From NCBI RefSeq assembly GCF_023078375.1, contig NZ_CP095554.1, positions 3,216,501 to 3,280,500 on the forward strand: a stretch of DNA of 64,000 nt. The letters are read 5' to 3'. How positions within the stretch are numbered: position 1 is the first letter of the stretch; the number at the start of each line of letters is the position of its first letter. The stretch comes from Roseomonas gilardii subsp. gilardii. GTDB lineage: Bacteria > Pseudomonadota > Alphaproteobacteria > Acetobacterales > Acetobacteraceae. The notes under the pieces were generated by a model, which made no database searches, was not told where the DNA came from, and saw nothing but the letters and a program-made list of their open reading frames with translations. Below are positions 47,404 to 59,742 of the stretch, one piece after another. The translations under genes were made by a program, and so were the position numbers.

Positions 47404-48641
47404 CGGTCGATCTCCCCGAACACGACATCGATGCTGCCGATGATCGCCACGGCGTCGGCCAGCATGTGTCCCTTGGTCATGAGCTCCGTCGCCTGCAGAT
47501 GGGCATAGCCCGGCGAGCGGATCTTGCAGCGGTACGGCTTGTTGGTGCCGTCGGCGACCAGATAGACCGCGAACTCGCCCTTCGGCGCCTCGACGGCCGT
47601 GTAGGTCGCGCCCTCCGGCACGTGATAGCCCTCGGTATAGAGCTTGAAGTGGTGGATCAGCGCCTCCATCGAGCGCTTCATCTCCGACCGCTTCGGCGGC
47701 GCGATCTTGTTGTCCTGCACCTTGACCGGGCCGGGCTTCATCTGCGCCAGGCACTGCTTGATGATCTTCACGCTCTCCCGCATCTCGGCGATGCGGACGA
47801 GGTAGCGGTCGTAGCAGTCGCCGTTGCGCCCGACCGGGATGTCGAAATCCATCCGGTCATAGACGTCATAGGGCTGCTGCTTGCGCAGGTCCCAGGCGCA
47901 GCCGGAGGCGCGCAGGCAGGGTCCGGAGAAGCCCCAGGCCATCGCCTCCTCCGGCGAGACGATGCCGATATCGACGGTGCGCTGCTTGATGATGCGGTTG
48001 CCCGTCACCAGCGTGTCCAGCTCGTCGATGAACTTCGGCAGCCCGTCGGCCCAGGCGGCGATCCGCTCCTCCAGCCCGGCCGGCAGGTCCTTCGCCACGC
48101 CGCCCGCGCGGAAGTAGTTCGCGTGGTAGTGGCTGCCGCTCACCGCCTCGTAGAATTCCAGCCCGCGGTCGCGCTGCTCGAAGCCCCAGAGCGGCGGCGT
48201 GGTGGCGCCGAGGTCCAGCGCGAAGGTGGTGACGTTCAGCAGGTGGTTCAGCAGCCGCGTGATCTCGCTGAACAGCACGCGGATATACTGCGCCCGCTCC
48301 GGCGCCTCGATGCCCAGCAGCCGCTCCGTCGCCAGGGCGAAGGCATGCTCCATGCACATCGGGCTCACATAGTCGAGCCGGTCGAAATACGGGTTCGCCT
48401 GGACGTAGGTCTTGTACTCGATCAGCTTCTCGGTGCCGCGATGCAGCAGCCCGATATGCGGGTCGGCACGTTCGACCTGCTCGCCCCTCATCTCCAGGAT
48501 CAGGCGCAGCACGCCATGCGCGGCGGGATGCTGCGGGCCGAAATTGATGGTGTGGCTGTCCACCTCGATGGTGGTGCGGGTATTGCCCTGGTCGGCATCG
48601 CCCTCGGCGGGGCCGACATCTCCGGTGAGGAGGTGGCTCAC
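47400..48641 (-). CDS. nuoD: NADH-quinone oxidoreductase subunit D
   Basis: NuoD, 413 residues, the 49-kDa subunit lining the quinone site. It begins with [20 protein letters not shown] and has [38 protein letters not shown] and a C-terminal DVVFGEIDR, all typical. It is separate from nuoC (fused in E. coli), the usual alphaproteobacterial state. It overlaps nuoC and nuoE by four bases each. Confidence 0.96.
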   Translation of the reverse strand: MSHLLTGDVGPAEGDADQGNTRTTIEVDSHTINFGPQHPAAHGVLRLILEMRGEQVERADPHIGLLHRGTEKLIEYKTYVQANPYFDRLDYVSPMCMEHAFALATERLLGIEAPERAQYIRVLFSEITRLLNHLLNVTTFALDLGATTPPLWGFEQRDRGLEFYEAVSGSHYHANYFRAGGVAKDLPAGLEERIAAWADGLPKFIDELDTLVTGNRIIKQRTVDIGIVSPEEAMAWGFSGPCLRASGCAWDLRKQQPYDVYDRMDFDIPVGRNGDCYDRYLVRIAEMRESVKIIKQCLAQMKPGPVKVQDNKIAPPKRSEMKRSMEALIHHFKLYTEGYHVPEGATYTAVEAPKGEFAVYLVADGTNKPYRCKIRSPGYAHLQATELMTKGHMLADAVAIIGSIDVVFGEIDR

Positions 48642-49345
48642 TTCTGGGCCTCCTTCTGCTCGTCCGCCGGGCCTTCCTCGGGCGGCGGCAGGCGGTTCAG
48701 ATGCACCTTCTCGTCACCGGGCAGCGTGGTCATGCCCTCCCAGGGAGAAAGGAAGTCGAACTGGCGGAATTCCTGGGTCAACTTCACCGGCTCATAGACC
48801 ACCTCGCGCCGCTCGGAATCGTAGCGGACCTCGACATGGCCGGTGAGCGGGAAGTCCTTGCGCAGCGGATGCCCTTCGAAACCGTAATCCGTGAGCAGGC
48901 GACGCAGATCGGTCTGTCCGGCAAAGAGGATGCCGTACATGTCCCAGGCCTCTCGCTCGAACCAGGTCGCCGTCGGCCAGATCGCCGCCACGCTGGGCAC
49001 CGGCGTGTTCTCGTCCGTGCTGGCGATCACGCGGACGCGGTGGTTGTGCCGCAGGCTCAGCAGGTTCCAGACCACTTCGAAGCGCTCGGCCCGCCCGGGC
49101 CAGTCCACACCGCAGATGTCCATGCACTGCTCGAAGGCGAAGCGCGGGTCGTCGCGCAGCATCAGCATCACCGGCAGCACCGCCTCGCGGCGCAGCCGGA
49201 CCACCAGCTCGCCCGGCGCGGTCTCGGCCCGCCGCGTCACCCGCGCATCCAGCACGGAACCCTGGGGCGCCGCCGCGGTGATCGCCTGGCCGAGCGCTGC
49301 CAGCGGCGAGAGCGGCGCGGAAGGAGTGGAGTCGGTATCAGCCAC
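48638..49345 (-). CDS. nuoC: NADH-quinone oxidoreductase subunit C
   Basis: NuoC, about 235 residues, the 30-kDa subunit. [37 protein letters not shown] and [17 protein letters not shown] are the family signatures. The GTG at 49345 overlaps the nuoB end by eight bases; the longer frame to 49507 would lie within nuoB. The C-terminal Glu/Lys-rich tail ends [13 protein letters not shown]. Confidence 0.94.
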   Translation of the reverse strand: MADTDSTPSAPLSPLAALGQAITAAAPQGSVLDARVTRRAETAPGELVVRLRREAVLPVMLMLRDDPRFAFEQCMDICGVDWPGRAERFEVVWNLLSLRHNHRVRVIASTDENTPVPSVAAIWPTATWFEREAWDMYGILFAGQTDLRRLLTDYGFEGHPLRKDFPLTGHVEVRYDSERREVVYEPVKLTQEFRQFDFLSPWEGMTTLPGDEKVHLNRLPPPEEGPADEQKEAQK

Positions 49346-49889
49346 GAAGGATGGTCCCCGTCCGCCGGATCTTCTTCTGAAGCTGCAGCACGCCATAGAC
49401 CAGCGCCTCGGCCGTCGGCGGGCAGCCGGGCACATAGACATCGACCGGCACGATCCGGTCGCAGCCGCGTACCACGCTGTAGGAATAATGGTAGTACCCG
49501 CCGCCATTGGCGCAGGAGCCCATGGAGATCACCCAGCGCGGCTCCGACATCTGGTCGTAGACCTTGCGCAGGGCCGGGGCCATCTTGTTGGTCAGCGTGC
49601 CGGCCACGATCATCACGTCGGACTGGCGCGGCGATCCGCGCGGGATGGCGCCGAAGCGGTCGAGGTCGTAGCGCGCCATATAGGCATGGATCATCGGCAC
49701 CGCGCAGCAGGCCAGGCCGAAGGTCATCGGCCAGAGGCTGCCGGTGCGGGCCCAGTTCACCACCTTGTCCAGGTTGGCGATCACGAAGCCCTTCTCCTGG
49801 ATCTCCCCGGTCACGCCACGGATCACCGCATCCTGTCCCGGGCCGGGCGGAAGCGCGTCCTTGTTCCAGGCAACGGCTTGATCAGACAT
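49338..49889 (-). CDS. nuoB: NADH-quinone oxidoreductase subunit B
   Basis: NuoB, 183 residues, binds terminal cluster N2 that reduces quinone. The four ligand cysteines are visible in [25 protein letters not shown] and [13 protein letters not shown]. The ATG at 49889 lies 116 bases after the nuoA stop, the largest gap in the operon. Confidence 0.96.
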   Translation of the reverse strand: MSDQAVAWNKDALPPGPGQDAVIRGVTGEIQEKGFVIANLDKVVNWARTGSLWPMTFGLACCAVPMIHAYMARYDLDRFGAIPRGSPRQSDVMIVAGTLTNKMAPALRKVYDQMSEPRWVISMGSCANGGGYYHYSYSVVRGCDRIVPVDVYVPGCPPTAEALVYGVLQLQKKIRRTGTILRG

Positions 49890-50005
49890 TCAACTCTCCC
49901 ACCCGCCGGTCACTCAGCATGGTCACGCAGCACATTCCTTCCAGGGGCCCCATCGCGGCGCCCCACGGCGGCAAGGCGGCTCCTGCCCCGCCCTGCCTGC
50001 CGTGC

Positions 50006-50374
50006 TCACTCCCAGTCCAGCGCGCCCTTCCGCCACTCATAGACGAAGCCGACCGTCAGCACGGTCAGGAAGCCCATCATGGACAGGAAGCCCACCCAGC
50101 CGAGGGTGCCCAGCGAGATCGCCCAGGGGAACAGGAAGGCCACTTCGAGGTCGAAAATGATGAACAGGATGGCCACGAGGTAGAAACGCACGTCGAAGCG
50201 ATGCCGCGTGTCCTCGAACGGCTCGAAGCCGCACTCATAGGTCGAGAGCTTTTCCGGATCCGGCTTCTGGTGCGCCGCCAGGAACGAACCGCCCACCATG
50301 GCGATGGAGATCACCACCGCGATGGCCAGGAAGACGAGGATCGGGAAGTACTCGGCGAGGAGCGGCTGCGTCAT
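50006..50374 (-). CDS. nuoA: NADH-quinone oxidoreductase subunit A
   Basis: NuoA, 122 residues with three helices, first gene of the complex I operon. It starts [20 protein letters not shown] and carries [20 protein letters not shown] followed by [20 protein letters not shown], the conserved loop and helix. The ATG at 50374 is chosen since the upstream extension is atypical. The 245 bases between it and the tRNA-Asp gene should hold the operon promoter. Confidence 0.95.
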   Translation of the reverse strand: MTQPLLAEYFPILVFLAIAVVISIAMVGGSFLAAHQKPDPEKLSTYECGFEPFEDTRHRFDVRFYLVAILFIIFDLEVAFLFPWAISLGTLGWVGFLSMMGFLTVLTVGFVYEWRKGALDWE

Positions 50375-50529
50375 CGTTTCGTTATCCAATGCAAACAGCG
50401 CCACGAGGGCGTGTGCGATGCAGCGCGAACATACTGCGACCCGCAGGACACTGCCATAGCGCGCGGGCAGCAATACCGCCATGTGACCCAAAGACAAGGG
50501 GGCATGCCGACATGACAGGCCGACAATAA

Positions 50530-50552
50530 ATCCGGACAAATTCGGTCCGGAT
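50530..50552. promoter_or_regulatory. Inverted repeat upstream of nuoA
   Basis: ATCCGGAC (50530-50537) and GTCCGGAT (50545-50552) are perfect 8-bp inverted arms around AAATTCG, 156 bases upstream of nuoA and 68 bases after the tRNA-Asp gene. It may be an operator for the complex I operon or a hairpin ending the tRNA transcript. Confidence 0.45.
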
Positions 50553-50619
50553 ACATGGGGCAGTTCTTGTGACGAAAAGAATGCCGCCGCGCTGATCGAA
50601 AGGCAAGGAATGCGGTGGA

Positions 50620-50696
<77 letters not shown>

Positions 50697-50767
50697 GCAA
50701 AACAATGCGACAAGGGCCGACGGCGATCCGTCAGCCATGCCGGGTCCAGGAACGATGCTGCATCGGG

Positions 50768-50844
<77 letters not shown>

Positions 50845-51178
50845 ACACGATGCAAGCCCCACTGCCCTGGGGCGAGAGGAGCGCCGCGCCCTTCGGTGCG
50901 GCTCGTGGGGCGGGGTTTATGGGGTGGCGGGGAAGGTGTCAAGCAGGCCACGGACCATTCGGGCCACCATTCCCGGCGCATCCGCCGGATCGTCCGCCAC
51001 CCCGGAAACCGCCCCGGTCAGTCCGATATGACATGCATGACAGCCCCCTCCTCCGGCATCCCATCCGGTGAGCGACTCGCCGCCGAATCCGGAATGGGCG
51101 CTGGTGCGCCGGCCCGCCCGGAACAAGGCCCGGCAGGATACGAAACGAGGAAGGCGGAAAGGGAAGCAGTGCGCGGAA
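50845..51178. other. Spacer between tRNA-Asp and tRNA-Val
   Basis: This 334-base stretch has no supported gene. It contains a hairpin at 50883-50902 (GCCGC/GCGGC arms, inner pairs closing a UUCG-type loop) that is best paired on the plus strand. The rest is GC-rich without clear signals; the tRNA-Asp promoter should be here. Confidence 0.4.
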
Positions 51179-51250
51179 TGGGCGCTGAGGGATTCGAACC
51201 CCCGGCATCCTCGGTGTAAACGAGGCGCTCTACCGCTGAGCTAAGCGCCC
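51179..51250 (-). tRNA. tRNA-Val (TAC)
   Basis: A 72-base cloverleaf. Acceptor GGGCGCT pairs with AGCGCCC, the anticodon stem is CCTCG/CGAGG with TAC anticodon, and the T arm has GGTTCGAATCC. The 3' CCA is not encoded, unlike the nearby tRNA-Asp genes. Confidence 0.97.
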
Positions 51251-51332
51251 AAGGACATCCGCCAGGGCAACAGGGCCGGCAGGATAAGGCGGAAGCGAGG
51301 CCCAGGCCACCGCCCCCGCCATGCCTCTGGAA

Positions 51333-51608
51333 TCAGGAGTTCAGCGCGTCCTTGAGCCCCTTGCCGGGCTTGAAACGCACGGAGGTGGAAGCCTCGATCC
51401 TGATCTCCTCCCCGGTGCGCGGGTTCCGGCCGGTGCCGGCCTTACGGGTGGAAATGGAGAAGGTGCCGAAACCAACCAGCCGGACCTCCTGATTCTCCTT
51501 CAGGGACGCTTCGATCGCCTTGAACATCGCGTCCACCACCTCGGTGGCCTTGGCCCGGGTCAGTTCGCCCGTCTCGGCCACCACGGCCACGAGATCCTGC
51601 TTGTTCAC
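51333..51608 (-). CDS. hup: HU family DNA-binding protein (paralogue 2)
   Basis: A standard 91-residue HU. It starts at GTG 51608 (VNKQDLVAVVAETGELTRAK) with GGAGGGG eight bases upstream, and has VGFGTFSISTRKAGTGRNPR with TGEEI after it (beta-arm tip) and VRFKPGKGLKDALNS at the end. An upstream in-frame start at 51638 lacks a better site. It lies after lon, as in most alphaproteobacteria, separated by a hairpin (51691-51726). Confidence 0.94.
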   Translation of the reverse strand: MNKQDLVAVVAETGELTRAKATEVVDAMFKAIEASLKENQEVRLVGFGTFSISTRKAGTGRNPRTGEEIRIEASTSVRFKPGKGLKDALNS

Positions 51609-51690
51609 CTGCGATACCCCTCCGGTGATCACCAACAATACGGGGGAAGCCCCGAGCGGAACTTCCCCCTCCTGGCCGGGACACTAGGCA

Positions 51691-51726
51691 GCGCGGTTTC
51701 CGGCCGTCAACGGCCCGAAACCGCGC
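51691..51726 (-). terminator. Strong hairpin between lon and hup
   Basis: GCGCGGTTTC (51691-51700) pairs with GAAACCGCGC (51717-51726), and inside it GGCCG pairs with CGGCC around TCAA, with one C-C mismatch: a 15-pair stem. It is 110 bases beyond the lon stop. No T-tract follows, so it is a probable terminator or mRNA 3' stabiliser for lon. Confidence 0.6.
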
Positions 51727-51835
51727 GGAAGCCGCACCTCGCGCACTTCCCTGGGAGAAGCGGCAGGGCGGCCACGATGGCCGTCCCGCAACCCTGGGGT
51801 GCAGGAGCCGCGAGGCCCCTGCCCCACCCGGAGGA

Positions 51836-54244
<2,409 letters not shown>

Positions 54245-54428
54245 GGGACCTCACTATGGACAGTCGGCCCGGGGCCGCCCACAGGAAGACCCGACCTCGG
54301 GCTTCCATCGGACGGCACGGCCCCGGTGCCACGGGGATGGGATGACAGATGGTGCGCCGCGCCCTTGCATACAACCGTGTAGGTCAAGACCCTCTCGGTG
54401 GTGCGGGCGGGCGCGGCTCCCATCGGCG

Positions 54429-55685
54429 TCAGGCGGAGGTCTGTTCCGCCGGACGCTCGCCATAGATGAACAACGGCGTGGCCCGTCCCTCGGCCACTTC
54501 CTTGTTCACCACGACCTCCTCGACCTGATCCAGGCCAGGCAGCTCGAACATGGTCCCCAGCAGGATGTTCTCCATGATCGAGCGCAGCCCGCGGGCGCCC
54601 GTCTTGCGCTGGATCGCCCGCGTCGCCACCGAACGCAGCGCATCCTCGGTGAAGGTCAGCTTGGTGGCCTCCATCTCGAACAGGCGCTGGTACTGCTTCA
54701 GCAGGGCGTTCTTGGGCTTGGTCAGGATCTCGATGAGCGCCTTCTCGTCCAGATCCTCCAGCGTCGCGACCACCGGCAGGCGGCCGATGAACTCGGGGAT
54801 CAGGCCGAATTTCAGCAGGTCCTCGGGCTCCACCTCCCGCAGGATGGCGCCCTGGCGGCGCTCGTCCGGGCCGCGGACCTCGGCGCCGAAGCCGATGCCG
54901 GAGCCCTTGCCCTTGGCGGCGATGATCTTGTCGAGGCCGGCGAAGGCGCCACCCACGATGAAGAGGATGTTGGAGGTATCGACCTGCAGGAATTCCTGCT
55001 GCGGGTGCTTCCTTCCGCCCTGGGGCGGGACGGAGGCCACCGTGCCCTCCATGATCTTGAGCAGCGCCTGCTGGACGCCCTCCCCGCTCACGTCGCGCGT
55101 GATCGAGGGGTTGTCCGACTTGCGGCTGATCTTGTCGACCTCGTCGATATAGACGATGCCACGCTGCGCCCGCTCGACATTGTAGTCGGCCGACTGCAGC
55201 AGCTTGAGGATGATGTTCTCGACATCCTCGCCGACATAGCCCGCCTCGGTCAGCGTCGTGGCGTCGGCCATGGTGAAGGGCACGTCGAGGATGCGTGCCA
55301 GCGTCTGGGCGAGCAGCGTCTTGCCCGAGCCGGTCGGCCCGATCAGCATGATGTTGCTCTTGGCGATCTCGACGTCGCCAGACTTCCCGCCCGCGGCCAG
55401 CCGCTTGTAATGATTATGGACCGCCACCGAGAGCACCTTCTTGGCGTGCTCCTGGCCGATCACGTAATCATCGAGGACCTTGCAGATCTCCTTCGGGGTC
55501 GGCACCCCGTCGCGAGACTTCACGAGGTGCGTCTTGTGCTCCTCGCGGATGATATCCATGCACAGCTCGACGCATTCATCGCAGATGAACACGGTCGGAC
55601 CGGCGATAAGCTTGCGCACCTCATGCTGCGACTTGCCGCAGAAGGAGCAATACAGTGTATTCTTCGAGTCGCCGGACTTGCTCAT
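54429..55685 (-). CDS. clpX: ATP-dependent Clp protease ATP-binding subunit ClpX
   Basis: ClpX, 418 residues, unfolds substrates for ClpP. The N-terminal zinc domain reads [20 protein letters not shown] then [10 protein letters not shown], Walker A is [15 protein letters not shown], Walker [14 protein letters not shown], and the ClpP-docking IGF-type loop corresponds to [12 protein letters not shown]. Sensor 2 is [17 protein letters not shown]. Confidence 0.97.
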   Translation of the reverse strand: MSKSGDSKNTLYCSFCGKSQHEVRKLIAGPTVFICDECVELCMDIIREEHKTHLVKSRDGVPTPKEICKVLDDYVIGQEHAKKVLSVAVHNHYKRLAAGGKSGDVEIAKSNIMLIGPTGSGKTLLAQTLARILDVPFTMADATTLTEAGYVGEDVENIILKLLQSADYNVERAQRGIVYIDEVDKISRKSDNPSITRDVSGEGVQQALLKIMEGTVASVPPQGGRKHPQQEFLQVDTSNILFIVGGAFAGLDKIIAAKGKGSGIGFGAEVRGPDERRQGAILREVEPEDLLKFGLIPEFIGRLPVVATLEDLDEKALIEILTKPKNALLKQYQRLFEMEATKLTFTEDALRSVATRAIQRKTGARGLRSIMENILLGTMFELPGLDQVEEVVVNKEVAEGRATPLFIYGERPAEQTSA

Positions 55686-55853
55686 GCTCGCTCCTGACCC
55701 CGGTTACCGTCCCCTGGACGCGGAACGCCCGGGTTTCGCCCGAAGGGCAAAGGGTACTCTAGACCCCGTATGACAAATGGGGGAAGCCTCGGGCGCCGGC
55801 GAGCCCCCAAAGAACACATCTCCGGGTTGCCCGCCGGGCATTTCTCGCGCGGC

Positions 55854-56510
55854 TCACACCGGCTTGGGCGCCGCCCCATCGGCCGTGGCACTGGCCGGGC
55901 GCTGCTCCACCACCTGGTCGATCAGCCCGAAATCCCGGGCCTCCTCGGCCGACATATAGGTGTCGCGCTCCAGCTTCGCCTCGATCGCCTCGACCGGCTG
56001 GCCGGTATGCTTCACATAGATCTCGTTCAGCCGCTTGCGCAGGCTCAGGATCTCGCGCGCCTGGATCTCGATGTCGGTCGCCTGGCCCTGGGCGCCGCCG
56101 GAGGGCTGATGCACCATGATCCGGCCATTCGGCAAGGAGAAGCGCTTGCCCTTCTCGCCGGCCGTCAGCAGCAGGGAGCCCATGGAGGCCGCCATGCCCA
56201 TGCAGACCGTGCTCACGGGGGCGCGGACATACTGCATCGTGTCATAGATCGCGAGGCCCGCCGACACCACGCCGCCCGGAGAATTGATGTAGAACGAGAT
56301 CTCCTTGTTCGGGTTCTCGCTCTCCAGGAACAGGAGCTGGGCGCAGATCAGCGAGGCAACGCCGTCATAGACCTGCCCCGTCAGGAAGATGATCCGCTCC
56401 TTCAGCAGGCGCGAATAGATGTCGAAGGAACGCTCCCCGCGAGCGGTCTGCTCGATGACCATGGGAACGAGCGTATTGTTATAGATCTCAACCGGATCGC
56501 GGTCACGCAT
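55854..56510 (-). CDS. clpP: ATP-dependent Clp protease proteolytic subunit ClpP
   Basis: ClpP, 218 residues, is the serine peptidase partner of ClpX. The active-site Ser lies in [12 protein letters not shown], the His in [19 protein letters not shown], and the Asp in the [22 protein letters not shown] region. The ATG at 56510 has AAGGAAG upstream; the frame is open to 56714 but without family similarity. Confidence 0.96.
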   Translation of the reverse strand: MRDRDPVEIYNNTLVPMVIEQTARGERSFDIYSRLLKERIIFLTGQVYDGVASLICAQLLFLESENPNKEISFYINSPGGVVSAGLAIYDTMQYVRAPVSTVCMGMAASMGSLLLTAGEKGKRFSLPNGRIMVHQPSGGAQGQATDIEIQAREILSLRKRLNEIYVKHTGQPVEAIEAKLERDTYMSAEEARDFGLIDQVVEQRPASATADGAAPKPV

Positions 56511-56829
56511 GTCACTTCCTTTCGCCACCGGGCCCAGAACCGATGCTGGCGGCGGAAGGGCATGAAGGCAACCGCCTCCCGGCCCGTCCGGTCCCCAGTC
56601 CCGGCCCTCCCCCGGGGGTATATGCCCGGCAAGGATTGACGAAACATGCGGCGAACCGGCCCGCCCCGGCACGTCGCGCGCCTCGGCGAAACCAAGATGG
56701 CCCGCCCCGCCCACCGATGGAAGGGGGCGGAAGACAGATCGGTGACCGGGGAGAAGGCATCACCCCGGTACCCTTCCCGCAGATGGGGCCCGGCGGGTGG
56801 AACCCGCCGGGAAAGGGACCCGGCCGGGG
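56511..56829. other. Intergenic region between tig and clpP
   Basis: A 319-base gap with the tig terminator hairpin near its low end and, presumably, the clpP promoter near its high end. No further gene is supported. Confidence 0.45.
56789..56811 (-). terminator. Perfect hairpin downstream of tig
   Basis: CCCGGCGGGT (56789-56798) and ACCCGCCGGG (56802-56811) form a perfect 10-bp stem around GGA, 18 bases after the tig stop. There is no T-tract. It would separate tig from clpP transcription. Confidence 0.6.
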
Positions 56830-58203
56830 TCAGGCCGCGTCGGTGGCCTCGGCCTTCTCGGGGGCCTGCAGCTCCTCGGGCGTCACGCTGCGCTCGTTGA
56901 CCTTGGCCAGCTCCAGCATGAAGTCCACGACCTTCTCCTCGAAGAGCGGGGCGCGGATGCTGTCCATGGCCTGCGGGTTGCGCTGGAAGTACTCCATCAC
57001 CTGCTTCTCCTGGCCGGGATAGCGGCCGGCCTCGGCGCGCATGGCCCGCAGGATCTCCTCCTGCCCGACCTGCACGCCGTTGGTGCGGCCGATCTCGCTG
57101 ACCAGCAGGCCCAGGCGGATGCGGCGCTCGGCGATCTTGCGGTACTCGGCCCGCAGGGTCTCCTCGTCCTTGCCCTTGTCCTCGGCGTCCAGGCGCCCGG
57201 CCTTCAGATCGGCCTCGACGCGCTGCCAGATGCCCTCGAACTCGGCATCCACCAGGCCCTGCGGCACCGGGAAGTCGGCCCGCTCGGCCAGCGCGTCCAG
57301 GAGCTGGCGCTTGACCTTCAGGCGGGAGGCCTGGTCGTACTGGCTCTGCAGGATCTCCTTCATCTGGTTCCGGAGGTCCTCGATCCCGCCCGGCACGCCG
57401 ACCTTCTTGGCGAACTCGTCGTCCAGCGCCGGCTTCACGGCCTTCTTCAGCGCCTTGGCCGTCATCTCGAAGACGGCGGGGCGGCCGGCGAGGTCAGGGG
57501 CGTGGTATTCCTCGGGGAAGGTCACCTCGACATGCCGGGTCTCGCCGACCTTGATGCCGACCAGCCCGTCCGCGAAGCCGGGGATGAAGCCCTCGCCGCC
57601 GAGCTCCACCGGCATGTCGCTGCCGCTGCCGCCCTGGAACTCCTCCAGCTCGCCCTCGGGATTGTCCTTCGGGCGGGCACGGCCCACGAAGTCCACGATC
57701 ACCGTGTCGCCGGCCTCGGCGGGGCGGTCCTCGGTCACGTCCTCCAGCGAGGCCGCGCGGGCCGCCAGACCCTCCAGCGCCTTGTTCACCTCCTCCTCGG
57801 AAGGCTCGGCCTTCAGCCGCTCCACCTCGATGGAGGAGAATTCCGGCATCGGGATCTCGGGCAGGACCTCCATCTCGATATGGAAGGCGACGTCCTTGCC
57901 CTCGCCGATCTCCTCGCTCTTCAGCTCCACCTTGGGCTGCTGCGCCGGCTTCAGCCCGCGCTCGGAGAGCAGGTCGCGGGTCGCGGTCTGCACCGCCTCT
58001 TCCAGCACCTCGCCGTTGATGGCCGTGCCGTAGCGGTTCTTGACCACCGACATCGGCACCTTGCCCGGGCGGAAGCCCGGCAGCCGGAGATCCCTGGCCA
58101 CGGCCGCCAGACGCTTGTTCCGCGCCGCGTCCACCTCGGCCGCCTGCACCACCACGTCAAAGGAGCGCTTCAGCCCCTCCGTCGCGACCTCGGTCACCTG
58201 CAT
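56830..58203 (-). CDS. tig: Trigger factor
   Basis: Trigger factor, 457 residues, is the ribosome-bound chaperone and peptidyl-prolyl isomerase. The ribosome-binding signature is LPGFRPGKVPMSVVKNRYG (about 40-58), the FKBP domain starts around DTVIVDFVGRA, and the C-terminal helical arms include FAKKVGVPGGIEDLRNQMKE. The ATG at 58203 is chosen because the upstream open frame covers the tRNA-Leu gene. Confidence 0.95.
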   Translation of the reverse strand: MQVTEVATEGLKRSFDVVVQAAEVDAARNKRLAAVARDLRLPGFRPGKVPMSVVKNRYGTAINGEVLEEAVQTATRDLLSERGLKPAQQPKVELKSEEIGEGKDVAFHIEMEVLPEIPMPEFSSIEVERLKAEPSEEEVNKALEGLAARAASLEDVTEDRPAEAGDTVIVDFVGRARPKDNPEGELEEFQGGSGSDMPVELGGEGFIPGFADGLVGIKVGETRHVEVTFPEEYHAPDLAGRPAVFEMTAKALKKAVKPALDDEFAKKVGVPGGIEDLRNQMKEILQSQYDQASRLKVKRQLLDALAERADFPVPQGLVDAEFEGIWQRVEADLKAGRLDAEDKGKDEETLRAEYRKIAERRIRLGLLVSEIGRTNGVQVGQEEILRAMRAEAGRYPGQEKQVMEYFQRNPQAMDSIRAPLFEEKVVDFMLELAKVNERSVTPEELQAPEKAEATDAA

Positions 58204-58261
58204 GTCGTTCGGTCCCAGTTCCAAAATCCTTGTGCGGCACTGCCCGTGGCGGGGCGGTGGC

Positions 58262-58346
58262 TGGTGCGGGCGGAGGGACTTGAACCCCCACGACTTGCGC
58301 CACTGGAACCTAAATCCAGCGTGTCTACCAATTCCACCACGCCCGC
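58262..58346 (-). tRNA. tRNA-Leu (TAG)
   Basis: An 85-base class II tRNA with encoded CCA. Acceptor GCGGGCG pairs with CGCCCGC, the anticodon stem CTGGA/TCCAG encloses TTTAGGT with anticodon TAG, there is a short variable arm, and the T arm has GGTTCAAGTCC. It lies just upstream of tig. Confidence 0.97.
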
Positions 58347-58483
58347 ATGCGCCGTGCCGTCGAAGCGCCGGCGTGTAACCCATAGGGCGGGCATTTCCAA
58401 GCCGGCACCCGGGACTTCACGCCGCTTCCGCCCCGAATCCGCGCGCCCCGCCCCCCGAAACCACCCGCGGGGAGGCGCCCGCC

Positions 58484-59608
58484 TCACCCCCGACGGATGC
58501 GCGGCTGCGGCCGGCGGACCTGCCCGATCTTGCGGAAGGCATAGAGGAAGGAGGTCCAGCGCCCGGTCGGCAGGTCCAGCAGGCCCGTATCCTCGCGCAG
58601 CTCCACCGGCACGCAGCCATGCCGGTTCGCCAGGGCGAAGACCGCGCGCTGCGGGAAGACATGGAACTCCCGCTCCGCCACCGGCTCCCGCGCCAGGTAT
58701 TCCGCGGTGGAGAAGCGGTAGCCCTCGGCCCAGCCGGGCACCGAGAAGATCGCCATCCCCCCGTTGCGCAGCGCGGCGAAGGCCTGGTCCAGCACCGCCG
58801 CCACCACCGGCGGAGGGTCGTGCCACAGGGTCAGCCGGCTGTAGAACAGATCATAGGCCCTGGCCGGGACGAGATGCTGCGCGGTGACGGGGTGGAAGCG
58901 GACATTGCCGATCCCCGCCTCCTCCATCCGCGCCGCCGCCACGTCCAGGTGCGGCTGCGAGATGTCGCAGGCGATGACCTCCCGGAACCAGGGCGCCACC
59001 TGCCCCGTCACCCGCCCGACGCCGCAGCCATATTCCAGCATGACCGGCAGGTCCGCGGTAGCGAGGCCGGCGCGGCGGAAGATCGACAGGATCAGCCCGA
59101 GATCAAAGAGCCCCGTCTGGTAGAATCCGTCCCGGTGCGCTTCCAGATTCTCCGGCCGGTGCTGTGGCAGGGGCAGCACCGACCAGTGCGGGGCCTCCTC
59201 GCCCAGCGCCGTCCAGCAGGCGGTCAGCCGTTCCAGCAGCCGCGCCAGTTCCTCGGGTGGTGCCTCGGCCTCGATCTCCTGCAAAGGCGCGTCCAGCGGC
59301 GCGAAGGGCGGCGGCGGGGTGATCGCCAGGCCGAGCCCGTCCAGCTTCGCCCGGAACTCGTCCGAGCCCAGGAATTCCCGCCGCAGCGTGGCGAGGTCCG
59401 GCGTCATCGCCGCCCGCGACGCCAGGGCGGCCGTCTCGTCCGGATGCGGTTCCCGCCCCAGGATCAGGCGATAGGCGGCACGCACATCCTCGGCCGTCAC
59501 CTGCGCCCGGCGGGGGGCGGGCGCCAGCAGGGTGTCGCCCTCCGCCGGGGCAGAGACTTGCCCTTCCCCACTCTTCCCGTCCTCACGGGCCTGGCGATCG
59601 GCAAGCAT
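58484..59608 (-). CDS. SAM-dependent methyltransferase with N-terminal DUF4214-like helix region
   Basis: About 374 residues. The N-terminal part (VTAEDVRAAYRLILGREPHP and on, to FLGSDEFRAKL) resembles the DUF4214/phycobilisome-linker-like helical repeat often fused to cell-surface glycan enzymes. The second half is a class I methyltransferase with the SAM loop MLEYGCGVGRVTGQV (about 200) and YDLFYSRLTLWHDPPP (motif IV region). The ATG at 59608 has GGGAGGCGG upstream. The methyl acceptor is unknown; fusion with this helical region hints at a polysaccharide or sugar substrate, which is an inference. Confidence 0.75.
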   Translation of the reverse strand: MLADRQAREDGKSGEGQVSAPAEGDTLLAPAPRRAQVTAEDVRAAYRLILGREPHPDETAALASRAAMTPDLATLRREFLGSDEFRAKLDGLGLAITPPPPFAPLDAPLQEIEAEAPPEELARLLERLTACWTALGEEAPHWSVLPLPQHRPENLEAHRDGFYQTGLFDLGLILSIFRRAGLATADLPVMLEYGCGVGRVTGQVAPWFREVIACDISQPHLDVAAARMEEAGIGNVRFHPVTAQHLVPARAYDLFYSRLTLWHDPPPVVAAVLDQAFAALRNGGMAIFSVPGWAEGYRFSTAEYLAREPVAEREFHVFPQRAVFALANRHGCVPVELREDTGLLDLPTGRWTSFLYAFRKIGQVRRPQPRIRRG

Positions 59609-59742
59609 GATCCGCCTCCCATCCTTGAACCCGGGCATGGCTAACACGGGTGCGGCGCACAAACGACCACTTTTACGGGAAAATCCCCCATGCCGCGCCC
59701 GCAAGGGTCGTCCTCCGGCATGGGAATCCGGTCGCAGCGGGA

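Noticed and set aside
49890-50005. Short coupled frames in the nuoA-nuoB gap
   Set aside because: Two frames (28 and 23 codons) overlap the flanking stop or start, but their codon use is mixed and they compete with each other, so chance is likely.
54361-54428. Heat-shock type promoter for lon
   Set aside because: A TTGACC-like box is present near 54383 but the spacing to any -10 or sigma-32 box is wrong.
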